Positions 27,826 through 40,200 of a stretch of DNA of 64,000 nt are shown here, one piece after another; position 1 is the stretch's first letter; each line of letters opens with the position of its first letter. Location: NCBI RefSeq assembly GCF_964204645.1, contig NC_134025.1:2671001-2735000 (forward strand), read 5' to 3'. Both the position numbers and the translations under genes were made by a program. Source of the DNA: Tubulanus polymorphus (Eukaryota > Nemertea > Palaeonemertea > Tubulaniformes > Tubulanidae). The notes beneath the pieces are model-generated. The model worked only from the letters and a program-made list of their open reading frames with translations. It had not been told where the DNA came from and made no database searches.

Positions 27826-30601
27826 ATGGCACCTACGAGCAAAGCAGAACGAGGTATCAAATATTTATGTATTTTGATCATTTAAATTACTGTGAAAACA
27901 GTGAAATATTAAAGAAAACACTCAATTACAGAAATTACAACAAAAGTAGAAATCAAATTTATTTTATTATGCAAAGCATAGACCCCGAAGTTTGGGCTGG
28001 TGTAGGATTTGAAGAGTGGTCAGTGAATTTATACTTATAGCTGGCTTGCTGATTGAAATACTTACTTAACTATTTTTGATATTATGCAGAAGCTGCTTAT
28101 CTAAAGAGGTTGGAAGAATGGAAGGAAAAGAAGAAAAAGGAGTCGTCTGAAAATAAATTCACCAAATGTAAACCTGCAACAACTTCTTGTGTTCAAAAGA
28201 AACGAAATTATCTGCAATCAAAGAATGTTAACTCAAAGAAAAATAGCTTCAATGCTTTACAGAGGTAAACTTAGAAACATTTTATTTTGTTTCAAAAATA
28301 CCTGCTGGGAATTTAATATGGAGAATTTTTTTTTCTCATTTTCAAGCTGTAAAACTCCTGTTGCTGCAGTTCCTTCTACTAAAGAAAATACTGACAAAGA
28401 CACCTTCAAAGAAGCCAATGATATTATGAGGTAGGAGTTAATTTTTCGTTAATTTTCTAGGATTTTCTCCATGGTTTATTTCAATGATTATTATTTTAGA
28501 GATAAATTACGCAAATGGAAAGAAAATAAAGGAGAAACGCTAATGAGGTAGGCAAACAAAGTCTCCAGAGATTTTTATATTCAGTCTGTGTTCAATCCGA
28601 CAAGCTCAAGTTTTAGCTCAAACTAGTCATTTGAATCTCATTTTGTTTTAATAGGCCTATTCTTTTTCAGGAAAGACGCAAATTCGAAATCAGTAAAACC
28701 GATATATCAAACACAAACTGTGAAATCATCAGGATATGGAAGAAAAACACCAGGAAAAAATCATCAATTGAAAGACTTACATTCGAAATCAACTGTTAAC
28801 AATAACGTGAAATGCAATATGGGGAATAAAACAACCACAGTTAAAACTGATTTGAATGAACGTCATTCGAGATCAAAATCATTAGGTTTTCTCGGTCAGA
28901 AACCTGGGAATAGTGCAGTAGAAAACTCCGTGCAAAGAGCTCCGCCAGGATCTATTCAGAAACTACGAGTTCATTTTGTTTCGCCTGTTCGTAAAAGTCC
29001 ACGGTTTCAAAATTTCAAAACGAAACACGTGGAGCAGCAATCAATGAGGTTGGTACACAATTCTAAGCAAAAGAAAAAAGTATTTCTTTTGACATTTTCC
29101 ATCACAGGCATTTTTAAAATGAAGAGTTCTCCAAGTGCGCATGTATTAATCAGATAAAGGTCTTATTGAATTGACGTCCAAAATCACATTGAATTCTTCA
29201 ATTGATGTTCTTTTAGAAATAAGTTAGATGATTGGCTTAAAGCTAAAGGAAAAACTCCAAGCAGATACAATCACCTGATGTGTTTCGGTGCTCATGTGTC
29301 GGCTAAAAGGAAACAACAAAATGAAGCGAAAAGAGGACTTTCAGTCGATGAACTTTCAAAGCAGGTTCGTGTGAAAAATCATCCAAATAATCGTATACTT
29401 TCTGAAGATTTTAGATTCTGGAATGTGAGGTGTATTTAATATAGGTGTATTTCATTTTAGGAATCTTGTTTGAGGAATGAAAATATTCAGCGTAATCTAC
29501 TGCCTGATTTAAATGATGAAGTTGAATCTAATTCTATAACTCAATCATCATCGACGAATAGTGAGCATTCTACTGTAAGTGATAACCAAGAAATATTACA
29601 AAAATCGGAAGAAATGATGGATGAATGCATGAATTTATACAGTGCTGTAAGTAAAATAATTCTTCCTATAATAATCACATCTATCATCTATGCATAATGT
29701 TCTTTAAAATTGAATTTTTCTCCATTCAGGGCTGTCCCAGTGAGAATGTTATACAATGGCTCGATGAAATGGCTGCAGAAATTCCATCTCTGAAATCATT
29801 AGCGCGTTATTGGTTGAATCGTATTAAGATAATTGCGGAAAGTCCAGATAAAACTGATAACGATGTACTGGCTGAGTTTGAACTGGCTATAATACACAGA
29901 GCTGATGTATTTAATTTTCCTGAAATCGAAAAATACTTAATATGGTTTCAAAAAGATTTAATTCTGTTTTTACTTGTGTTTTCATTTTGTAGCCTGGAGA
30001 AGAAATGGCTTCGGCTTTGAGAGAATTTGTTCTTAAAATGAAAACAGATGCTACGATATCTTCTGAAGCATCATCAGATCTTCCAGGTTAAAAAAATTCA
30101 CTTTGTTTCAAGAAAATATCAAACAATAACATTATATTTGTATAATAATGTTTATATTTCATGTATATCAGAGACACCAACCGCAGAAAATGATGATCGT
30201 TTAATCTACAAAACTCCACAGACATCTCAAAGACAAGCGAATAAACTTAACAAAGAGAATATATTTGAATCTTCCACAATCAAATACACAGTAGTTGAAA
30301 ATACACCACTTTTGAAAAGGTGAATGAACAAAATAATCTAATAATTGATGAAACACTTTCTCCATGATAAACTGAATTTACTGATATGTGTTTTGATAAT
30401 AATAGGATGCGCACACGCTTGAGTCCTTCGAATATACCATCAGCAGTAGTAACACCAGTAAGAAGATCAACTAGAAAGAGTACTGGAACGCTTCCAAAGA
30501 TGTTTCAAGATCACGAAACTGTCGTCAACACTTTGGATGATATCGAAGATTCTCACAGGAAAACTGCTATATTTCAATCAAATTCTGTTTTGCAAGCTTA
30601 A
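27826..30601 (+). CDS. CKAP2L: CKAP2 / CKAP2L-like mitotic microtubule-associated protein, 11 exons, 553 aa
   Basis: Family members bind spindle microtubules and centrosomes in mitosis. Exons: 27826-27853, 28090-28264, 28347-28430, 28500-28547, 28671-29048, 29217-29364, 29461-29646, 29730-29906, 29993-30086, 30172-30319, 30406-30601; phases agree (1662 nt). The start MAPTSKAEREAAYLKRLEEW splices exon 1 to 2. Lys/Ser-rich middle with the repeated motif KLRKWKENKGETLMR (exon 4) and KLDDWLKAKGKTPSR (exon 6). The C-terminal CKAP2 domain spans exons 7-11: MDECMNLYSAGCPSENVIQW, LARYWLNRIKIIAESPDKTD, then KYTVVENTPLLKRMRTRLSP and a VTPVRRSTRKST motif. AATAAA at 30663-30668. CKAP2 and CKAP2L cannot be told apart here; the single invertebrate gene may be ancestral to both. 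One donor (gttggt, 29049) is weak but fits the phase. Confidence 0.88.
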
Positions 30602-31246
30602 AATCTATGAATAACTTTTACTTATTGTGTTATATTGTTATTTTCCCACATCTATGAATGCCAATAAATCTTGAAAATTATTGATCATTTATACATATCA
30701 TGTTTCTAATCTTTTTAATAAAACTTTTTAGTGAATTTCCCGCACCAAAAGTACATACTTCTGCTTAAGCCTTACTACTACAAGCCATTTAAAAGCAATT
30801 TACAACGTGTAGATTAAGATAATATATTTAGGATACAAACAAAGTGTAAATTAGGAGATTCGAGTGCCCCATGAGCTTCCAGTTCAAAATGTGGGATTCG
30901 AACCGAGAACCGCAGATCAAGCGCGACGTAGACTGGTTACCGGGGTCAGGTAACCAGTCTATGCGCGACACACAAGTGTGTTGAATTGCAGCTAGGTGTC
31001 ACTAGTAGTATCGCTGGATTAATTGTTTAGAAAACACCCTGAATGAGTCATAAGTATCGGTTTTTAAACTCACTCAGCGATGGATTGATGTCCATCAGAT
31101 AAACGGATAAAATGTGACATGAAAACCATCGCGTTTACTGAAATATGAGGTTGTTTTAAACTGGATTAATGCGAGAACCTGTCCTTTCACTCAATTAAAT
31201 TTAAATTCAATTTTGTTGCTTGAGTATTGTATTTACGTTTTTAAAC
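30602..31246. other. Intergenic region between CKAP2L-like gene and bark, with a hairpin
   Basis: CKAP2L 3' UTR and AATAAA (30663-30668) come first. At 30929-30961 a perfect 13-bp stem (tagactggttacc / ggtaaccagtcta) closes a 7-base loop. Just upstream, gggattcgaaccgagaacc (near 30896) looks like a reverse-strand B box, so this may be a SINE piece. The rest is the presumed 5' UTR and promoter of bark; no TATA box is convincing. Confidence 0.5.
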
Positions 31247-34200
31247 ATGAATTTGATAGAATTCTATCGTAACTCCACTGGCGTCATGTTTAATTGGAGT
31301 TCATTTCTGCTGGTGATTTTAATGACTATTTCGTCCATTGTTGCTGAAACGTACGTTGGCGGTCCGATATATCACGATACAACACTATCGAAGGCGCGAA
31401 GTCCGTATAAAGTGCGCTATCCATTAAGTGTTGGAAAGGACGCTAAAGTGACTATTGAACCTGGCGTTGAAATGCAGTTTGCTCCGGCCGTTGGATTTGC
31501 AATTAATGGAACTCTTATCGCAAGGGTACGTTTTACTTCTTTGAAATGCTTTATGCTGTAGGCAGGGCCAGGGGGTAGCGGGTCAACTCATACCCAGGTC
31601 AATTTGTACCCTATTGCGGAAATTGTATAGTTAGGTATATTTTAAGACTTAAAAAGGGATACAAGTTGACTCAAGTACTAGGGGTCATCCTTATTACCGA
31701 GATGATGTATTTTACCGAGACGAACCGAGATGAAATGAAATATAGCATATTTATTTATTCCTTATCGATTTTAACACTTGAAATCATGTTATATCAGTAA
31801 TAAATACCTCCTAGAATCATATTTTACATGTTTTATTTATTTAAAAAAATTTTGACTTCAAATACGTAAACTCGGTTAGCAATAAAATTTCATTGAATTT
31901 GATTGATCGACGATCTCATCTCGGTAAAGTTAAGTTATTCTTCTACAAAAATATCCGACAAAATATGTAAAATATGAACCCAGCAGGCATTTATTACTGA
32001 TATATGATATGATGTCAATTGTTAAAATCGATAAGGAATAAATAAATATGTTATATTTTATTTCATCTCGGTTCATCTCGGTAAAATATGTCATCTCGGT
32101 AATAAGGATGACCGAGCGGGTCAACTCATACCCAGGTCAATTTGTACCCTATTGCGGAAATTGTATAGTTAGTTATATTTTAAGACTTAAAAAGGGATAC
32201 AAGTTGACTCAAGTACTAGGGGTCATCCTTATTACCGAGATGATGTATTTTACCGAGACGAACCGAGATGAAATGAAATATAGCATATTTATTTATTCCT
32301 TATCGATTTTAACACTTGAAATCATGTTATATCAGTAATAAATACCTCCTAGAATCATATTTTACATGTTTTATTTATTTAAAAAAATTTTGACTTCAAA
32401 TACGTAAACTCGGTTAGCAATAAAATTTCATTGAATTTGATTGATCGACGATCTCATCTCGGTAAAGTTAAGTTATTCTTCTACAAAAATATCCGACAAA
32501 ATATGTAAAATATGAACCCAGCAGGCATTTATTACTGATATATGATATGATGTCAATTGTTAAAATCGATAAGGAATAAATAAATATGTTATATTTTATT
32601 TCATCTCGGTTCATCTCGGTAAAATATGTCATCTCGGTAATAAGGATGACCGAGCGGGTCAACTCATACCCAGGTCAATTTGTACCCTATTGCGGAAATT
32701 GTATAGTTAGTTATATTTTAAGACTTAAAAAGGGATACAAGTTGACTCAAGTACTAGATGACTGTATTGAAGGTGTATAGCGATCCTCCCTCTACAGGAT
32801 TCTGGGGATCGAGATTCTTGTACATGCAGAAAACCGAAGAAAGTATAAAATGTTGATGTTTTCTTTTTTTCAGGGGACACCCGAAAATAGAATAGTATTC
32901 ACGAAATTACAACCAGCAGGAAGTAATTTTGGATGGCCGTCCGATATACGATTGGTTGAAAGTTTCACCGTGAGACAAGGTCGTTTACAGATGTTCTATA
33001 AGAACAGGTGGAGAGGTGTTTGTACGAATTATAGGAAGTAAGTTTTCAAATGATGAAATCTCTTTTCTTGAGTGTCCAAGGACACCTGTTATGTGTTCAG
33101 GCCTTTTATCTCTTCATGAAATGACATCCTTAAGATGTTAAAGGGAAATTGAAAGGTAGCAAAAGAAAATCTAGTTGAGACTCAAATTGACGTTTCACTT
33201 TAGTGGTCACCATTGGGAAAGCAGGGTCCCTACAACTCCTTGAATCCTTGAAAACTCCTTGATTTTTGAATATATTTTTCAAGGTCCTTGAAAATCCTTT
33301 AATTTTGAGAAATATCCATAAACTCCTTGAAACTCCTTAAATTCTGGGAAACTCCTATTAAAAATTTTCAAAAGGTCCTTTTCAGAAGACAGTGTATTCT
33401 ATTATTCTTCATTGTGTGACTTGTGAGTGAAAGTTGTTTCACTTTGAGATTTAAAACATTTAAACATTAAAACCAAAACGGCACACACAACAACTGATCA
33501 AAATTTGAGAAAAACATGGATTTCGTTTTTGAATTTTCGACTTTTTTTCCTTATATATGGCCGCGTAAACCTCCTTGAATTTTGAAAATTACTCCTTGAA
33601 AATTCCTTGAAAAGTCCTTGAATTCTGGATACCAGGAATTGTAGGAACCTTGGGAAGGTAGACCTGTGAGAATACCAATCAGGGGTGGGGGGGGGGGTTC
33701 GTCTGTCTAGCCTATAAACATTGTAGATTAAGGGAGAGCACTAGACATTAACACCCCTATAAATGTCAGAAACTAAATTATATCCAATCCTGGATCTGCC
33801 CCTACTTTATCTGTAGTTATCAAAAGGAAATAATTTTTCATTTAGTGCTACGGCTAATTCTATAGGTGGGGATAACAGGTGAGAGATAATTCAGTGATTC
33901 GTGGTGTTTTTGTTGTTAAGAGATGATCAATGATTGTGTTGTATTCTCACTGTTGTAGTTGTATTGAATCATACATGTATAATAATTGTGTTCTCATTTC
34001 TGTTGACGTTCGATTCACAAGTTTAATGATCAGTATTTGACGATTCACTGGTTTTCTTACTGTATTTGGGTGTAGTCGTTAAGATACAGCAGAATTTCAC
34101 AACAGAAGAATTTGTATGGACGATATGACCGCTAAAATGGTCTAATTGGGTTTTCTATGTACGGTACTAGGTTTTTGTAACAATGACAAAGTTATTTGAA

Positions 34201-37200
34201 TAATGTCCTTAAAAGGAAATCAATGTTCCATATTAGTGCAGGAGTTCATTGTGTGGGGCGCATTATATATAGACTTACTGATAATAAATACTTGAAATAC
34301 GCAGTACAAATACCATAATAAAAGCAATATGGTTTTGCTTTTTAAACGGAAACAAAATTACTGAAACTATTTCTAGGGATATATGAGCATTTCAAACAGT
34401 TATTTCATCAGATTTTGATGGCTGTGAGGACAGACGCACAATATAGAATCCCACAATAGAAATAAGAAGTAGAGTCCGAAATGTTTCCTAGTTTATGTAT
34501 GAGGTAGTTATCTATATCCTAAGTCATCCTTATTCTCAGTTACAACAAAATAATGAGTATATATAAATAAGTATATATATATACAATCTTGAACAAAGAG
34601 ACTAAGCAAAAAGATGTGATACAAACTGAAGGGTAACATCAAGCATAAAAACAGTTACTTAAAAAGCAAAACATCGAAATAAGCTCAAGGAAACATTTCA
34701 GACTCTATTTTCATCCTGAATGTGGTATTTAAACATCATCCTTACTACAACGCAGAGAAAATGTGGCATTAATGATTGACCCTTAATTTGACTGAACATA
34801 AAATATTGCGATACTATCTGTATTTCTAGTTGGACTAAAGAGTCTTCCGATGTCGCTTGTCGTCAGTTAGGTTTTGAAGCTGGTAATTTCACATTTGAAC
34901 CGGTAGCTGATAATGAAACCTATTATATGCTGTTTGAGAATCCCCAGTGCTCCGGGCTTGAGTCCAGTCTTTATGCCTGCCCTGGAATGAAATCAATATC
35001 TCTTGGAAAACATGTTTGTGGTATGTATAATTTTATTCTCGTCTTATTATCAATCCAGTTCTAAAAGGAAATGTGAAATAATGCTTTTTAAGTCCAATTG
35101 ATTTATGTTAGTGTCGTTGAAATCTAGATGAACTCGGTTTGAATCCAAATCTTAATCATCGTGTACAAAGTATGTAGAAATAATGAAGAACTTTCAACTC
35201 ATCTCAACAATTATTCAAAGCTGCTAACAATTTTCCAGTGTATTTTGTACTGTTTTCTTTTTGGTAGATTTTCTTTTTCATTCTTTTTCTAAACTTAAGC
35301 TAAGCTTGTGGCCATTATTTTACATGTATTTTCATAGAAATTCACAGAATTTGAGCTTTTCTTTTTATCAACGTATTTTTTACATTCTAGTCTTATAACA
35401 GGGCTGATATTACTTGATTCTTTGAAAACTGCTCTGAAAATTTCGAAAGATTTCTCTTAAACTCATTGGAACCTGAAAAACCTCTAAAAAATCTAATGAC
35501 CAATTTGCTTTTGGTGACAATTATTCCTGGCTTTATCAACAAAGCAACTATCGACTTGAATATTTCTCTGGAATTCAGGAATGATTTTAAACTGTACAAA
35601 CTATGATGAAATATTTTTTTTAAAATAGATAACCAGATTACAGCCGGTTTAGTGTGTACGGGAATCAATCCGATAATCGAAGATTCGTACTGGAAAGGTT
35701 TAACGTTCTTCAATTCGACGTTCAAATTAGTGACGTCGTCGATAAACCGGCGCTGGAACGAATCGGCGTCGATCCTAGAATACGTAGATATCATGTACGC
35801 CGGAGTTAACGAAACTAGGAATCTAACGGCGGCGCTCAGCGCTAGTCCGCACCCTCCCGCGCTCAATAACGTACGCATTATGAACAACGCGTTCGATGGC
35901 GTTAATTTCACGGAGGTGACCGGTTCGGTGAAAATCAGAAACAGCGAATTCTCAAACAATAGAGGTAAATATCGGCTGTCGTCAAACAGAATACCGGTAC
36001 TCGCTGAGCTTCATTGATGTGGCCACAAAATAATCCATGGGTCAAGTCAGGAATTTGAATATCAATCCGGGTCTTTTCTAGTGATGAGTGGCACAAATTT
36101 TCATGAAAGCTGCTTAATTAATATCAATTGTTCGTGCGTATGAAGAAGTTTCGTTTTATTTCAGGGAATGGAGTAAATATAACATCTTTCTTCGGTTTTA
36201 TCGATATATCTGGCAGTAAATTCGTGAGGAATAAAGGTGATGGTATCCGAGCTCGGTTATTGGACGGTGTTTTTCATTCGTATCTGGGCAAGAATCAGTT
36301 TTGTCAACGAGCTGGTTTCGCTATCGAGCAATTCCCCTTGATTCTCCCGGGACTAGCCTATGCTACCCCTCCTTGTGGTCAGGTACGGTATTTATCTCAG
36401 ACGCAATTGATCGTTTCAAACTGTTTGACTGGCTTTTGATATTCATTGATTGCGAAATATTATCTTTCGTTTTCTGGAACGTAATTATTTGGATTTAATT
36501 TTATTGCAGCAATTAACGACGAAGCCTGGTGATGTAATAACTGCTAGTTTGATGGAAGTTCAAGTCGATCCGTCGTCATCTGGTCAGCTGGATTTCTACG
36601 ACGGTCGTGATCCGTCGCATTCGCTGTTGAAATCTATTCAATTAAATAACTACACATTTCACCAAGCGATAACGACCACTAACGATCGATTATACATCAA
36701 GTTTTCATGGAAAGGCGTTTCACCGATGGGTTGTCGATATTTTCGCCAATGTCTCAAGTTTACATTACTACTGACTTCGGGAAAAAGTAAGTTTATTTCC
36801 GCGTGGTTGTTATACAGGCTGGTTCTCTTTTTATGTTTCTCAGACAATCTACCGGGAATACCTTATAGTCTTTGCCTGGCAATCTGCTGTCAGTAACCAT
36901 CACTTTCTCTGTACCAATCTCCTCCAGACAGACTTTCACCGCTGTTATCATGATTGTCACCACTTCTCCGGTCAGGACCCCGGCTATCTTTATTTGTAAA
37001 TGAATCAAAATTTTTACTTAGCCCTACAAAATCACATTTAACAAATAACTTATGGAATATAAGATCATCCAGACTTCACCCCACGATCATCGAATGGCAA
37101 TTGCCTGAACACAAGCGGCAGATTGTATCAATAGCAAAATTAGCATTTATCAATAGTGTAAAGTATTTTGGGCATCTTACTTTCAGAGAAACACAATGAC

Positions 37201-40200
37201 ATCAGAATCAGTGATTCAGTAATCAGTGAAAACTTACAGAGTGGTTTACATTTGATCAATATGAGAAGTCGAATCGTCGCGCACAATATAACTGTTACTA
37301 ATAACAGCTACGGCGCCGGTTTACGCGTTTACGAGGGCGCCACTGATTGTCTGATCGATTCGAGCACGTTTAAATACAACGAACGAGCGGGTGTGAACGT
37401 TACGACAACCGGCGGACAGATCATCGTTAATAGAACGTTGTTCGAATCTAATAACGACCACGGCCTCGTGACGCGTTATATCCACTTGAACAAGACGCGA
37501 ATTGAAGGTTATCATTCGGTGGATGTTTTCGATTCAAATTTCCAACTGAACGAAGGAATCGGCGCGTTCTTCGGTAACTATTGCGGCGACGGACACATTT
37601 CAGTGAACAAGACCAATTTCGACGGAAATGGCGTCGGTTTGAAATTCGAATCGTGTCAAGCTGTCGGCGGTAAATCGACGAATCTGACCATCGCGTATAA
37701 TACGTTTCATCGTAATAAGAAGCCGGCCGTCGAGGTGACTCCGGCTCTGAGGATTTACGGAAAAATCGGCAACAACACGTTCACGCAAAACGAGCACGGC
37801 TGTATTCAAATAGATAATACGGACGATTACCTGAAAACGCGAGAATATCGTAAAGCGTCGGTGAATTACGCGATCTGGGGAAATTCATTCAAGTGGAACT
37901 ACGGCTGGTTCGTCATCAATCTGCGTCTGACGCACGAGAGCAGTTTACAGAATTTAATCTTCAAGGAAAATCGTCTGGAGAACAATCGGATCTACGATCC
38001 GTTCCCGGGTTTGAATCCGCGCACGCGAGCGGCCGCCGTTCTGCTCGTATCGTCGTCGAATATCAGAATCACGCGTAACGCGTTCAGTAACCACGTCGCC
38101 GTTTACGAGATCGCTACTCATCTGATCGATCCGTCGTTTACGATCGACGCGGTCGCTAATTATTTCCACTACGTGAAAACGAACGAACTTCCCGATATCG
38201 AGACGATCGACACGAAGATATTCGATCGGTTTAAACGCTACGACCTCGCGGCGATCAAGTACTTCCAAGTTCTGAAGGTCGATCGACTTTTTGAGAAGAA
38301 TCTCGAGAATTACGAAGTGCATTATATTCACACGTTTCTACGCGGTACGGTGATCGGGGGTGATCTGATGGAAACGTATCGTCTACCGAGGGGTAACTAT
38401 ACCGTCGACAGGGATATCAATGTACAACCGCAATCAACTCTGACCATCGCAGCCGGGACTATTTTGAATTTTGCGAACTCGCTCGGAATGTTGATTCAAG
38501 GAGAGGTTCGCAGTGAAGGTACGAATGTGGATAAGATAGTCTATACGCTGGCAGGTGGGGAAAATGAAGAAATGAACCATACATCTGTACGTCTGGTGGA
38601 CGGAGCGAATAGATATGAAGGTCGCGTGGAGGTGCAAGTTAATGAACAGTGGGGAACAGTATGCAGTCAGGTTAGTTGACTTCAAAATACTCGGAGTGTT
38701 CAAATTGGGCACAGTGCCTTAGTAATTATAAGTACAGCCCAAGGCTCGCACTGTGTCCCTCATCTTATGTCTGTAAAAACTATGTTTAACTCCTATATTG
38801 TATCTTGCATGACATAATGATGAAAAATAAATTATATATATATATATTGAAAATTATAGAAAAAATTATGTACTAACTTTCCTAGGGGTTGGGGGTTAAA
38901 TTGAGAAAAATACTCTAAGGATATGTTTAGATCGGGGCAGGTCATCTTACAAGGGGCCTTAAAAATGATTAAAAGGCAGTATATAGTACTTGAACGATGT
39001 CCAGCCTTCTACATACATGTAAATCCCTGAGCTTGGTTGTTACATAAAGTGATGATATTGTTTTAGGGATGGTCGATTCAAGACGCAGCAATTGTTTGTC
39101 AACAGTTAGGTATGACGATACATCCTCACGACTGGATACCTCAGAGGAGAACTCAAGGAGTTCAGTTCGCGCCGATATGGCTCAGTAATGTCGACTGTAA
39201 TAGATACAGTAAAGATATATTACACTGCGAAGCAGATGGACCTAACGATCATACATGTGATCACTCGATGGATGTGAACATTCGATGTCAACCTAAAACA
39301 TGGGGTGGTAAGTTTCTTATCTCCTTCAGGGGTTGATGCGATAAATGGGAATCTGCTTAACAAATTGAAAAACTGACAAAATATGCGAAAAGTCATAAAA
39401 TCTGTGAAAAATTCAAAGAATGTCTAAATATTTCGATTCCCTTAATGCTGTATGCAGTGGAACTCAGCATAGATACTCAAGCTGTGTTGATGTTTTCAGT
39501 AATTTTATAACAGTATAGTAACAACTCGCCGTGCCTATATCTAATTCAGTATTTACTACATGTAAGATAAAAACCCACTACATGCAGATTAAAAGAATTT
39601 AGAATTTTTTTCCTAGAGATCATCCTAGAGACACCTGACGATGATCTCTAGGGTGAGATCGAAACGTCGTGTATTCTATATATTTTAGATTGAATAACTA
39701 AATTCTTGTTTTTAAATTCTTTTAATTTGTAGATAGTGGGTTTTTATCTTATTATCCGTTCACCACGTTTGAGTGTGGTTATCGTCCTATTACTACATGT
39801 ATTTTCTATTTCAGGTGTTCATTTGACGGTAACAGCTCGCAGTAGTAAATTGATTCACATGAAGATGGATAAAGCCGGATTATTAGATTACTCAAAACTG
39901 ACGTACGGACCTGCGATACAGATCGATTACAACGAACACTATCTCAGTAATTTAGACATCAGTGAATGTCGCTCATCGGGAATCCTGGTCGTTCACAACA
40001 ATCCGTTCAAAACACCGAAGAACAAGATCGTTAACGTTAACTTGCATTCGAATTTGGATAGCGGGATCGTCTGTAAATCTCCGTTTATCGATATTTCCGA
40101 GGGAACGTTTCAGGATAATCACGTCGCTGGTTTCACGTTCAATCCGACGTTGAGCACAGTCGACGCGTCGCGAATCAGAAAACTGCTTCACACGACGACG

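Larger units (their letters stand above)
31577..32760. repeat. 538-bp tandem duplication containing a MITE-like foldback (2.2 copies)
   Basis: gcgggtcaactcatacccag starts near 31578, 32116 and 32654, exactly 538 bp apart, and the full units are nearly identical. Each unit is about 107 bp of flank plus an element of about 431 bp (31683-32113 and 32221-32651). The element's ends are long inverted repeats of about 160 bp: ggtcatccttattaccgag at the left and its reverse complement at the right. The third flank ends without a further element. It lies in bark intron 1. The open frames here translate the repeat on both strands and are not genes. Confidence 0.93.

Noticed and set aside
31930-32780. 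Identical 64-codon open frames on both strands
   Set aside because: They translate the inverted arms of the MITE in the 538-bp duplication; no coding bias.
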